The translations under genes were made by a program, and so were the position numbers. A stretch of 64,000 nucleotides of DNA, from positions 1 through 64,000 of the forward strand of contig JBDWGH010000005.1 in the NCBI GenBank assembly GCA_039975855.1, given 5' to 3'. The notes under the pieces were generated by a model. The model was not told the DNA's origin. It saw only the letters and a list, made by a program, of their open reading frames with translations, and ran no database searches. Below are positions 9,205-18,054 of this stretch, one piece after another. Source of the stretch: Litorimonas sp039975855 (GTDB taxonomy: Bacteria; Pseudomonadota; Alphaproteobacteria; Caulobacterales; Maricaulaceae). Each line of letters begins with the position of its first letter. The stretch's first letter is position 1.

Positions 9205-11784
9205 GTGCGAAAACCAATCAATGTTCCACCACCTCCTCAGTTTGCCAGTTTTAGCCCATCGGAGCTTTTTCGGTTTTTCTTTCAGATTGGCCACTGGACT
9301 GAAGAAAGTTTCAGCGATGAATTTCAGGCCTATACGCGCGGAAAACTGGTAAGCACTGTTTCAATTAACAAATGGAAGAATAAGGACGTTATTCCGACGC
9401 GTTACTCAGGTCCTTTTTTCAAACTTATCGAAAATGTGGTAGAGGCAGACCTTGCAAAGGACTGGGTAGCGGCTTTCGAGACAGTTTGGGCACTCCATTC
9501 AGCCGGACGTACACAAAACAAACCTCAGCCTGCCCCCGCACCCCTCTCAGATACAATATGTTTTCAACATAGAAAATGGATACGGGGTCTCTATAGCGAG
9601 ACTCTAACGAGAGAGCCATTCGCGCCGTCCGATATTTACGTTCCTCTCCAACTAATTGAATGTGGACAGGCCGATTATACCCCCAAGGATATTGAAGACG
9701 TAATTGATCTAGTCATTTCAACTGAAGAAAGATCGAGCGAAACAGATTGGATACTTATCAGCGGTGGTCCCGGTTCGGGAAAATCCATGACCGCGATACA
9801 CTTAGCTAACGCCTTATGTGAAGAAGATATTTTTCCGATATACCTCAGGGGGAGTCGGCTTTCGAACATTGACATTGATATCACCGATCCGGAGAAATTG
9901 ATCGCTGACGCTTTCTCAATGGGATCATTCCTAAAGCACTTCAGAGCGTCTTCTTTGAAAACAGCATGTCTAATTTTGGATGGTTTAGATGAGATCAGTG
10001 GAACATCTCATGGGCCGCTCAACGCGCTCAATCAACTCATATCAAGTCTCGAAAAAGAACAGACCGTTTGCGCTGCCCACGATAAAAACCTCATCGTATT
10101 CGCTTTAGGGCGAGACTCTCATATACAATTTGCATCAAACCAAATTACTTCAGGTAGATCGAAACATTTCGAACTTCTCTCACTGGATGGTCGGTTTCGT
10201 AATGATGGTCTTCATTCAGAAATTATTCTGGGTGAAGATTTGCGGCCAATGTGGTGGAGAAAATATCTGACTGCAACGGGAAGACCTATCGATCCTAGCT
10301 TACCTGATTTTTTAACGACAGATTATGACGACTTTTCGGAATTCGGATCAGACCCCCTACTAACCTATCTAATATGCCGTACAGCCTTAGAAAATTTTGG
10401 TAATACTCCACGAGAAAAATTGCCTCACGAATGGGTCAATGAATTCACCTACGCTTCTAATAAAAACGCTATTTATGGAATGATTGTTCAACGTCTTGCT
10501 GATGATATTGAACATTCGTTAGATTCTAATCGCTTCCTTTCAGTCCTACAACATATGGCTCTTGCAACATGGCATGCTGGCGGTGGCCGCAGCGTGCCCT
10601 TGAAATCGGTTTATGACCGTATTGAAGATCAAGAAACCAAACTGGCATTCCAATCATTGAACCTGTCTAACAATGCGGGCTTAATGCCTGCAGGCGCGTC
10701 CATAACGGCTTTTTATTATCGTCTCTCACACGATGAACAGCGCTCAGCGGAAATCGCAATTGAGTTCACGCATAAAACATTTTCCGAGTATTTGGTAAGC
10801 ACGCTTATATTTGATCGCTTCACCCGTTTGATATGCGCGGTTGATAAGCCGGAGGATTTTGAAAGTGCATTAAGAAGCTGGGCGGCCCTTTCCTACAAAG
10901 GAGAGCATGGCCCAAACTTGGCAGACTTTTGCCAAAAAGAGGCTACCCGTCGGTATGACTCTTTTTCCAACATTGATTGGGATGCAGCTCTTGAAATCAT
11001 TCGAAAGGGTATAAAAGGAATTTACTTTGAGGGATTGGACTCAAATTCAATTTCCCAAATGCAGAATGCCAGTGGCCTGCTTTATTTCATTTGGTCATGT
11101 CTAAATTTGGAAAGACAAAAAAGAACTAAAGAACATTTCGCTATTCCAAGCAAAATGAGCGGATTTGACACGGCCGACCTAAAATCCTTTCAACGTCCCA
11201 ATACGCTTAAATTTCAATTAGGCTCACTCATTGAACCAAGCCTAACACAACAGACTTTTTTAACACACTCTCTCTCAGCCATTCATTTTAAATCAGCAGA
11301 TATGAGCCAGCTCAGCTTCAGCATTGGCCACATTGAAAGTCCAATCTGTGAAGACTCGAACTTTGCAATGACCCACTGGAGCCACGTCAAAGTCACAAAA
11401 GGGAATTTTATCCGATCTGTTTTTCAACAGGCTATCTTTCACCAGTGGCGGGTCCTGGAATCGCGTTTTTCAGATTGTTTTTTCCAAGGCTCTAAGTTTC
11501 AGGGCGTGGTTTTTTCCGAATGCGAATTAACAGACTCTTCTTTTTCCCAATGTCATTTTTCAGATGTAGAATTTCTCTCAGCACATATGGAAAATGTTGT
11601 ATTTGACCGCTGCGTCTTTGCGCACTGTTCATTCCCTCGAGACAACGAAACAACACCGGAAATCGGTGCGCAATTCCGACATTGCACATTTTTGGGAATG
11701 GAAACCGCTCTCGGAAATATTCCGAACGACAACATCCAGAACACCATTTCCCAAAACATAACGCAAATTCGACAATCTTCGTAG
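9205..11784 (+). CDS. STAND/NACHT-like NTPase with pentapeptide repeats
   Basis: The protein (about 859 residues) has three parts. The first 100 residues look like a small helical, possibly HTH-type domain (SINKWKNKDVIPTRY). The NTPase core carries a Walker A motif GGPGSGKS (residues 190-197 counted from the GTG at 9196) and a NACHT/STAND-type Walker B, LILDGLDEI (259-267), with helical regions after it. About 100 C-terminal residues (718-815) form pentapeptide-like repeats such as CEDSNFAMTHWSHV and SSFSQCHFSDVEF. Such proteins are signal-dependent oligomerising switches, and several bacterial NACHT proteins defend against phage. The start is uncertain: GTG at 9205 has AAAAGG eight bases upstream, while GTG at 9196 lacks a site. 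The gene is A+T-rich compared with the flanking core. Confidence 0.8.
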   Translation: MRKPINVPPPPQFASFSPSELFRFFFQIGHWTEESFSDEFQAYTRGKLVSTVSINKWKNKDVIPTRYSGPFFKLIENVVEADLAKDWVAAFETVWALHSAGRTQNKPQPAPAPLSDTICFQHRKWIRGLYSETLTREPFAPSDIYVPLQLIECGQADYTPKDIEDVIDLVISTEERSSETDWILISGGPGSGKSMTAIHLANALCEEDIFPIYLRGSRLSNIDIDITDPEKLIADAFSMGSFLKHFRASSLKTACLILDGLDEISGTSHGPLNALNQLISSLEKEQTVCAAHDKNLIVFALGRDSHIQFASNQITSGRSKHFELLSLDGRFRNDGLHSEIILGEDLRPMWWRKYLTATGRPIDPSLPDFLTTDYDDFSEFGSDPLLTYLICRTALENFGNTPREKLPHEWVNEFTYASNKNAIYGMIVQRLADDIEHSLDSNRFLSVLQHMALATWHAGGGRSVPLKSVYDRIEDQETKLAFQSLNLSNNAGLMPAGASITAFYYRLSHDEQRSAEIAIEFTHKTFSEYLVSTLIFDRFTRLICAVDKPEDFESALRSWAALSYKGEHGPNLADFCQKEATRRYDSFSNIDWDAALEIIRKGIKGIYFEGLDSNSISQMQNASGLLYFIWSCLNLERQKRTKEHFAIPSKMSGFDTADLKSFQRPNTLKFQLGSLIEPSLTQQTFLTHSLSAIHFKSADMSQLSFSIGHIESPICEDSNFAMTHWSHVKVTKGNFIRSVFQQAIFHQWRVLESRFSDCFFQGSKFQGVVFSECELTDSSFSQCHFSDVEFLSAHMENVVFDRCVFAHCSFPRDNETTPEIGAQFRHCTFLGMETALGNIPNDNIQNTISQNITQIRQSS

Positions 11785-12130
11785 AAAAGTTGTCTGATTT
11801 CAGTGATATAAGCACGAAACGTTTGTATACATTTAGGATCACTTTATGGCCAAGTGAAGATAATTTTGGTTAATCCAGACAAACTTTGGAAACCAATATG
11901 TCACCACATTCCTTTTCCCAGTCTGGCTCACTGCGGCACCTGATTTTCAAATCGCTTTTCGTTAAAAGGCGGTTGTCTTTCTGCACCCCAAGTAAATTCT
12001 CCTCGTGCAAAAGATGATAAATAACATTGAGGCCTCTCGCGTTAGCCGTCGTCAAACACTGTCTTTTGTATTTATGGCACTCCGCCCATTGCTTAAACTG
12101 ACAGTGGTTTCACTTTTCAGACCAGAAAAG

Positions 12131-13261
12131 ATGAAAGTTCTATCGACCGCATTTTCCGAATTATACTCAAGGTTATGGGACTTCGCGGAACATTCGATTT
12201 CACATCATGGTTTCACATTACCATCCGCTTTGGGGGAAACTCCCTCTCATAGAGTAAACGGTCTTCTCTCAAAGCTCTATGGCGCACCGTTTGCCAGTTT
12301 ATCATTTGGTGGGTCATCCGGCGCGTTACTCACTTTGCTCACGGCCATTGTCCCAAAACTTCATCCAAATCGAGACCTCATTTTATTCGATGATGTTTGT
12401 CATCAAAGCGCGATTGGAGGTCTGATATTTGGACGATGGAAGGCAATCCGGCTGGAAAGGCGCACCACGCCAACACTTGGAACCGTCTCGCCAGTAAGCT
12501 TTGAAGCCGTAAAAAAAGCCATCGAGCTTCACGGCCCAGACAGGTTTGCAGCGATCCTTTTGGTTCTACCTTCCTATGATGGATTTCGATCCCCGTCCGA
12601 AGATATAAAAATCTATAACTATGCGAAATCCCATGGCATATTTGTTATTGTCGACGGAGCTTGGGACGCTCTAAGATTCCGCCACCCCAATTCTAAAACA
12701 CCCCCGCTATCATCCATTTGTGATGTCTGGGTCACCAGCCCACATAAACGTGGCCTCACGCCATCAAGCCTTGGCTGTATTCTCACAAAGAGTGAAGCCA
12801 TAGCTCGACTATGGGATGAAGCTTTAGACCTAGGGTTTAGATCCTCTAGTGTTTCCTTTGTAGAAATTATGATAGCAGAGCATCGTCTAGAGCAGATTGT
12901 TCGCGGAGAGTGGAATAAGGCCTTTGAACAAGCCGAATGCGCTGGAAAAATACTATCCGATCGGATTCATGAAATTCACCCGAACCTGCACATTGTCAAA
13001 CCTCACGATGTTCAAGCAGAAACGCATGATCAAACGCATGTTTTAATTAGCGTAGATAGGGTTTCTGATTTGGATGGTCGGCGATGGGCCGAAACACTCT
13101 CTCAGCATTTTGCGATTGATGTTGAAAAAGCCACGTCATCCACCCTGCTTCTACTCTGCGGTTCTCCCAGCCATCTGACACAAATGGATAACATAATTCT
13201 CTTGCTGAAAAAGGCACTAAACATGACCCTCAAACAGAAGGAATGCCGACCTCATGACTGA
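12131..13261 (+). CDS. PLP-dependent Orn/Lys/Arg decarboxylase major domain
   Basis: This is a fold-type I PLP enzyme matching the large and small domains of Orn/Lys/Arg decarboxylases (PF01276). The cofactor-binding pieces are visible: the phosphate loop FGGSSGA, a CHQSAIGG segment as in the family's CHKS, the cofactor Asp in VDGAWDA, and the Schiff-base Lys in SPHKRG (codon at 12746). The C-terminal domain that normally follows is absent here but begins the next gene, which overlaps by 8 bp in another frame. The frame is open back to a GTG at 12005; those first 42 codons look non-coding, so ATG 12131 is chosen with reserve. The expected reaction is decarboxylation of a basic amino acid to an amine; substrate unknown. 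Confidence 0.75.
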   Translation: MKVLSTAFSELYSRLWDFAEHSISHHGFTLPSALGETPSHRVNGLLSKLYGAPFASLSFGGSSGALLTLLTAIVPKLHPNRDLILFDDVCHQSAIGGLIFGRWKAIRLERRTTPTLGTVSPVSFEAVKKAIELHGPDRFAAILLVLPSYDGFRSPSEDIKIYNYAKSHGIFVIVDGAWDALRFRHPNSKTPPLSSICDVWVTSPHKRGLTPSSLGCILTKSEAIARLWDEALDLGFRSSSVSFVEIMIAEHRLEQIVRGEWNKAFEQAECAGKILSDRIHEIHPNLHIVKPHDVQAETHDQTHVLISVDRVSDLDGRRWAETLSQHFAIDVEKATSSTLLLLCGSPSHLTQMDNIILLLKKALNMTLKQKECRPHD

Positions 13262-14924
13262 TAAAACGAGTGACATCATTCAAGCTTGGAATGCGTTTGT
13301 TTCCCCTACGGAGCGAGTTTCTTTGAGTTCAGCGGACGGAAGAATAGCCGCTTCAACCATAAGGCAATATCCACCAGGTATCCCGGAAATTATTCCCGGA
13401 ATGCGCTACTCACCTAAGATAATAAACACCTTAAAAAACGCCCACACTTCCGGGAGTAATATTATTGGCGTAGATATGGACTCCGGTCAGGAAGTTGACG
13501 TTCTTGATTGCGGCAAGGCCTCTCAAAAAAAATTAGACATTCAAACCTACGATGCGCAATCCTTCGATAAGGCGGTCACAAACGAGATCGCCGACTATTT
13601 CAGGCAGAGTTTTTGTGCTGGCCCGTATTTTCATTTTGCATTCCACGAAAGCGATCCACTTCAATCCTTACCGCACTCGTTAGATTTTGACGCTTACACG
13701 GTCAGTTTGGGACTTTCGGACCCTGAGAAACGCAAGGCCTGCCAAGATACTTTGCGCGAAACAGCCTATCAAAGAGCTAGGAAAGTTGAACCTTCACAAA
13801 AATTGGATTCGATAATTCTGCCAAATGGTTTTCATTTATGGACAGATAAAGACAAGTGCCGGTCTCTCATTCACGATCGGCTTTCAGACCCGGGATACGT
13901 GACACTCGTCAGAGACCATAAAACCAAAAAATTGCTCGGTTTGCTGCACTCTAGAATGGGAACTGTTGAAAGGCTTTTTTATAGTGAAGAATGGTCTGAC
14001 CCGCTAGTATTTAGTCAATATCAAGATGACAGTTTACGAGATGACCCAACACGTTTTTTCCAAAAGATGGAGTACCATTTCGGACTAAAACCAACCGATC
14101 AAATCATGACGATATCCGCTCAAGTCTTAAGTCCCGAAATCCAAGGGGGAGAGGTATTTTACGAGATGATGAGGTCAATGTCGCTTCAGGCAAGACCTGA
14201 ACATACAACGATACCCCTTCTTTGTGAGATACCGTCTCATGGGACTGCCCATACTTTGAACACTGCTTTCACCGATCGAATAATTTTTGGGGTTTTGAAA
14301 AATGGACACCCTTTGGTTTTCTGCCGTCAGGTGTCTCAAGCTCTATTTCCCTTCATTAACAAAAAAGAGCATTGGTCTTTCCTGCTCCGGAAAGCAGTTC
14401 GAAAAAAATGGGAGTATCGTGCTCAGTATTTTGAAGCCAAACCCACAGACAATAGTAATGTTATAGTTAAGCCGAACGGAAAACTAGGACTCGCGGCCTA
14501 TGCGACTGCTGACATTTTAACTGGCACGCGTATCGCTGTCTTTACGGGGGAAACTTATCAAGCTGAAACGGCATTGGGATTACCCGCCATCATGAGAGAT
14601 CACGCGATTCAAGTCGGGCCTCAACAGTTTGTCTTTGGGTATAAAGGCTTAGCGCATCGTCTATGCCATTCTTGTGACCCCAATTGCAGTATTCGAAATT
14701 TGACGGAAATTTACGCCGTCAGGGAGATCAAGTCAGGCGAACAACTCACATGGGATTACAGATGCTCAGAAAATTCGAATTGGGTTCTGCAGAATTGCTT
14801 ATGCAACAGCGATAGGTGTACTGGCAGTGTCGCAAATTTTGATAGTTTACCACTGAAAATGAAATCTGAATATCTATCCAAATCAATGGTTTCAGAATGG
14901 ATAGTTTCAAGATTAGAAAATTAA
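13254..14924 (+). CDS. decarboxylase C-terminal domain - GNAT-like - SET fusion
   Basis: This 556-residue protein joins three parts. Residues of about 10-80 match the C-terminal domain of Orn/Lys/Arg decarboxylases (PF03711): GRIAAS, YPPGIPEIIPG and the IIGVD segment occur in the family order. Residues of about 170-370 look like a divergent GNAT acetyltransferase (VLSPEIQGGEVFYEMM). Residues of about 390-530 are a SET domain with KLGLAAYA, CHSCDPNC (471-478), GEQLTWDY (Trp500 to Tyr502) and a post-SET-like CLC...C cluster (515-522). SET domains transfer methyl groups from SAM to lysine; bacterial ones are uncommon. The gene starts inside the end of the PLP gene (8-bp overlap), so both products are probably made together and assemble. 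It ends overlapping the convergent LuxR-like gene by 4 bp. Confidence 0.75.
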   Translation: MTDKTSDIIQAWNAFVSPTERVSLSSADGRIAASTIRQYPPGIPEIIPGMRYSPKIINTLKNAHTSGSNIIGVDMDSGQEVDVLDCGKASQKKLDIQTYDAQSFDKAVTNEIADYFRQSFCAGPYFHFAFHESDPLQSLPHSLDFDAYTVSLGLSDPEKRKACQDTLRETAYQRARKVEPSQKLDSIILPNGFHLWTDKDKCRSLIHDRLSDPGYVTLVRDHKTKKLLGLLHSRMGTVERLFYSEEWSDPLVFSQYQDDSLRDDPTRFFQKMEYHFGLKPTDQIMTISAQVLSPEIQGGEVFYEMMRSMSLQARPEHTTIPLLCEIPSHGTAHTLNTAFTDRIIFGVLKNGHPLVFCRQVSQALFPFINKKEHWSFLLRKAVRKKWEYRAQYFEAKPTDNSNVIVKPNGKLGLAAYATADILTGTRIAVFTGETYQAETALGLPAIMRDHAIQVGPQQFVFGYKGLAHRLCHSCDPNCSIRNLTEIYAVREIKSGEQLTWDYRCSENSNWVLQNCLCNSDRCTGSVANFDSLPLKMKSEYLSKSMVSEWIVSRLEN

Positions 14925-15811
14925 GGCCGATCGTCGATTAACTCAGCTGTATGATCTCCTAAAAGACTGAGAAATCCATAATGTTGATCAAGTAGGCGCG
15001 TCGGCGTATTTCGGTTTGGATCAGTTTTCAAACCCAATTTGAGGATTGTTTGATCGCGAATACTGGCCAAATCTTCTTTCAAGGTACTCGCTGTAATTCC
15101 CAGATCTGATGCTTGCTGATCAAAGCTCAGCAAAGGTGAATTTATGTACTTCCGAAGGTTCAACAAACGACTTTCAGTCAAACCCGACAATAGGAGAAAC
15201 ATTTTCTTCAATCGCAATTCGTCAAATACCCCCGATCGATACAGCCATGCCAAGGCAAACGGGAATGACGCAAGTTCAATTTTGATATGATCAAATTGTA
15301 TCCAGTCGACGTTATTTTTATCTCCCAAATAATCGAAAGACAAAAAAGTGCTCTCATGCCCGGGGTTCAAAAAACCAACAGACATCGCGTGATTGATACC
15401 GTATTTCAGACAATGGTTGATGAAAAACGGATGTTCTTCAACGCGTTCTGCTCGCATAACATGGGTATAGTTTAGAGCGCGGCCTGGGTTTGCATAAACC
15501 ATGGGTGATAATTCGTCCAAGTGCGAATTCTGCATATAGCTTGCCAGGCTTTCATCCGGCAAATTCCAACTTACAGTAATAATATCTAGAATATCGCCTT
15601 TTTCAGACAATTTAATCTGACTTGTCGCACAAAATTCATAGGTAAAGTCTGGAAATATATCTTCAAAAACCCGGTTTTGAAAAGCCGAGAATTCAAGATT
15701 TCCTTCGGGCGTCACCGGAATTGATTGTGCCATACGAAATATTTCGTCCAATGAGTCAGACGTCAGCAATTTCTTTATGGCATGTTTAAACTGACGAGAA
15801 AGTCCGCTCAT
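14921..15811 (-). CDS. LuxR-like transcriptional regulator (divergent)
   Basis: The 296-residue protein resembles LuxR-type regulators: the first 200 residues look like an autoinducer-binding domain (PF03472-like; the segment HAMSVGFLNPG and following FLSFDYLG sit where the family has its pocket), and the last 90 contain LTESRLLNLRKYI...ASDLGITASTLKEDLASIRDQ, which follows the LuxR helix-turn-helix pattern loosely. Key ligand residues cannot be assigned by eye, and no luxI synthase is in the window, so it could be a solo receptor. It converges on the SET-fusion gene with a 4-bp overlap and is the obvious candidate regulator of this block. Confidence in the LuxR assignment is moderate; it could be an unrelated sensor-HTH protein. 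Confidence 0.55.
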   Translation of the reverse strand: MSGLSRQFKHAIKKLLTSDSLDEIFRMAQSIPVTPEGNLEFSAFQNRVFEDIFPDFTYEFCATSQIKLSEKGDILDIITVSWNLPDESLASYMQNSHLDELSPMVYANPGRALNYTHVMRAERVEEHPFFINHCLKYGINHAMSVGFLNPGHESTFLSFDYLGDKNNVDWIQFDHIKIELASFPFALAWLYRSGVFDELRLKKMFLLLSGLTESRLLNLRKYINSPLLSFDQQASDLGITASTLKEDLASIRDQTILKLGLKTDPNRNTPTRLLDQHYGFLSLLGDHTAELIDDRP

Positions 15812-15944
15812 TGTATCCCTATATCCGACATCAAATTGCAGCGTATTTGTAATCCCCGATCAGCACCCACATGCAATATCGGACACGTTTCATCGCACAA
15901 TCAGACGAAGATAGGAAGCTTATTTGGTTGAAAATTCGTTGGTC

Positions 15945-16019
15945 TGGTGGGCGATACTGGGATTGAACCAGTGACCCCTACAATGTCAATGTAGTGCTCT
16001 CCCGCTGAGCTAATCGCCC
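15945..16019 (-). tRNA. tRNA-Val (GAC)
   Basis: On the minus strand the acceptor stem GGGCGAT pairs with ATCGCCC, the anticodon stem CTACA pairs with TGTAG around the loop TTGACAT (anticodon GAC), and the T-arm reads CTGGTTCAATCCCAG. CCA is encoded at 15947-15945. It lies at the right edge of the accessory block, whose genes begin beyond the tRNA 3-prime end. Confidence 0.96.
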
Positions 16020-16133
16020 GTCCAGACCTGAACGATGAAGCGGTCGGCAAATACCATCCGCGTTCGGGAAACGGCGCTATACGCAAGGCTCTCCAGAGTG
16101 GCAAGCCCTAATCCGAGCGTAATCGCAGCGTGG

Positions 16134-16493
16134 TTAGGCGGCAATCAGGCGGTCAACTTCTTGAACAAGCTGACGGAGGTGAACAGGCTTAGACAGAACA
16201 GTTTGATTACTTACATCCTGATCACTCATCGCAACGGCCGCAAAGCCCGTTATAAACATGATTTTGATTCCCGGAGAGAGTGTTTCCGCCTGTTTAGCAA
16301 GCTCAATCCCGTCAATGCCCGGCATCATAATATCCGTAAGCAACATATCAAATGCACCATCAGCAAATTTTAGAGCGCGAAGGGCGCGCTCGCCATCTGC
16401 GCAAGCAATGACGTGATGACCGGCTTTCTCGAGAGCTTTCTCAAAGAACCGACGCATTCCATCGTCGTCTTCGGCATATAATATTGTCGCCAT
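16134..16493 (-). CDS. cpdR: CpdR-type single-domain response regulator
   Basis: This 119-residue stand-alone receiver domain matches CpdR. The acidic pocket is EDD (residues 8-10), the phosphorylated Asp is Asp54 in LLTDIMMPG, the switch region is FITGFAA and the conserved Lys is in LSKPVHL. The C terminus EVDRLIAA is as in CpdR. In Caulobacter, unphosphorylated CpdR is an adaptor for ClpXP and is controlled through the CckA-ChpT relay, so it links cell-cycle phosphorylation to proteolysis, including that of CtrA. The ATG at 16493 is used because upstream codons in frame are not receiver-like. The N-formylglutamate amidohydrolase gene diverges from it, an arrangement also known in relatives. 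Confidence 0.9.
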   Translation of the reverse strand: MATILYAEDDDGMRRFFEKALEKAGHHVIACADGERALRALKFADGAFDMLLTDIMMPGIDGIELAKQAETLSPGIKIMFITGFAAVAMSDQDVSNQTVLSKPVHLRQLVQEVDRLIAA

Positions 16494-16633
16494 GGTACTG
16501 TGTCCCGGTCCTGTTTCATTCTTGGATTGGCACCTCACCATGCAATGAGCTGGCCAACAATACACTCTCGTACCTCCGCAAACTTAAAAATGTCTAAGGA
16601 CGCGCCGTATTTTGCGCTCTATAAGCGCACAAT

Positions 16634-17524
16634 ATGAGATTCAGAAACAAATCCAAGATTGAGGACCTGAACGCTTTTGGTGCGGGTCACGTGATCGAAT
16701 ACCCCTCAAACTGGAGAGCAGGCGTCATTTTTGCGTCTCCACATTCTGGAGCGATATATCCAGCTAGCTTGCTGAAACAATCAAACCTATCTGAGCACCA
16801 ACTTCGCCGGAACGAAGATATTTTTATCGACCATCTGTTTCACAGCGTTGTAGCCGCGGGAGCGCCTTTCATCAGGGCATTATTTCCGAGAGTTGTTGTA
16901 GATGTAAATAGAGCTGCAAGCGAATTACCTTCACATTGGGAAGATCTACGGGACGCCTGTAAAACGGAACCTTCGACACCCAGGGCGGCTGCAGGTTTAG
17001 GTGTCGTTCCAACATACTTATCAGAAACCTTACCAATCTATACGCGTCTTCCTAATATTGACGATGTCAGAAATAGGCTGAATCGACTATACCATCCTTA
17101 TCATGCAGGTTTGAAAGAATTGATCGAGACATCCGTCAATCGGTTTGGGCGAGCTCTGCTGGTTGATTGTCATTCTATGCCGGGATTTGCCCCTATGGGC
17201 TCGCGACGTCCGGACATTATTCTGGGAGACAGGTTTGGAACATCCTGTCATGCTGATACGCTGGCCTTATTCAGAGAGCTATTTACGCATGCCGGTTACA
17301 GTGTGGGCATCAACTATCCCTATGCAGGTGGATACACGACATCCCATTACGGCAAACCTGATGAAAGCGTCGAAGCCATCCAAATTGAAGTAAATCGGGA
17401 TCTTTACGTCAACCCGGTGACGCTATCGCCAAAATCCGGATATGTGCAATTGATGGAAGATATCCGCGAGATCACACAGGATGTTATCTCCTCTTCCATG
17501 CCTCAGGATTTAGCCGCGCAATAA
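16634..17524 (+). CDS. N-formylglutamate amidohydrolase family protein
   Basis: The 296-residue protein belongs to the N-formylglutamate amidohydrolase family (PF05013). It carries the start-of-domain motif FASPHSGAIYP, a DVNRAASELP segment and the metal-site region VDCHSMPG, followed by GDRFGTSC and EVNRDLY, all in family order. Family members hydrolyse N-formyl-glutamate to formate and glutamate in histidine breakdown. No hut genes lie nearby, so a different amide may be the natural substrate. It is divergent from cpdR with about 140 bp between, and is followed by the XRE regulator. Confidence 0.88.
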   Translation: MRFRNKSKIEDLNAFGAGHVIEYPSNWRAGVIFASPHSGAIYPASLLKQSNLSEHQLRRNEDIFIDHLFHSVVAAGAPFIRALFPRVVVDVNRAASELPSHWEDLRDACKTEPSTPRAAAGLGVVPTYLSETLPIYTRLPNIDDVRNRLNRLYHPYHAGLKELIETSVNRFGRALLVDCHSMPGFAPMGSRRPDIILGDRFGTSCHADTLALFRELFTHAGYSVGINYPYAGGYTTSHYGKPDESVEAIQIEVNRDLYVNPVTLSPKSGYVQLMEDIREITQDVISSSMPQDLAAQ

Positions 17525-17617
17525 GATCGACATAGAATTTCCCGCAATAGGCGAATGTCTGGCACGTTACTTGCTCTCCTCACAAGCGAACAACCATTAG
17601 CTTTCGGGGATTACCAG

Positions 17618-18022
17618 ATGACCAGTGATATAGACCTACATGTCGGTAAACGTTTGCGCCGCCGCCGCCGCCTTTTGGGACTAACCCAACAAACCCTTGC
17701 CGAGGAAGTTGGCATTCGGTTCCAGCAAATCCAAAAATATGAATGCGGTGCAAACCGGGTTTCGGCCGCTCGTTTGTTCGAGCTCTCAGAGGCCCTGTCT
17801 GTCCCTATTCAATATTTCTACGAAGGTTTGGGGTCAAACGATCCGCTTTCTGGAGAGGCTGATCCGGACGTCATTGCCCCCGATGTCTTATCGCGCAAAG
17901 AAACAATGGACCTGGTCAGGGCCTACTATGCCATGGATGACGCCCCGCGAAAGCACTTGCTAGACCTGGCGAAATCATTGGAACAAGCGAACAAGCCGAA
18001 TTTACGACTGGTTGCCCAATAG
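17618..18022 (+). CDS. XRE-family HTH regulator
   Basis: This 134-residue protein has an N-terminal Cro/C1-type HTH (about 8-65) with LGLTQQTLAEEVGIRFQQIQ and NRVSAARL, followed by a short helical C-terminal part ending in a LAKSLEQ helix. The layout is the common alphaproteobacterial regulator type found in one or more copies per genome. The ATG at 17618 is preferred over the in-frame start at 17555 because TCGGGGA sits seven bases upstream and homologous proteins begin close to the HTH. Its targets are not evident; it lies between an amidohydrolase and hisN. Confidence 0.88.
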   Translation: MTSDIDLHVGKRLRRRRRLLGLTQQTLAEEVGIRFQQIQKYECGANRVSAARLFELSEALSVPIQYFYEGLGSNDPLSGEADPDVIAPDVLSRKETMDLVRAYYAMDDAPRKHLLDLAKSLEQANKPNLRLVAQ

Positions 18023-18054
18023 ACACTCTTTGCGCAGCCTGATAGCTGCGCAAT

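Noticed and set aside
11785..12130. Possible lux box upstream of the PLP gene
   Set aside because: I found no 18-20 bp palindrome of the usual type between the NTPase and PLP genes; short A+T-rich palindromes such as AAACGTTT are too weak.
15901..16104. Minus-strand open frame over the tRNA region
   Set aside because: It is a reading of tRNA-Val and its flanks, not a protein gene.
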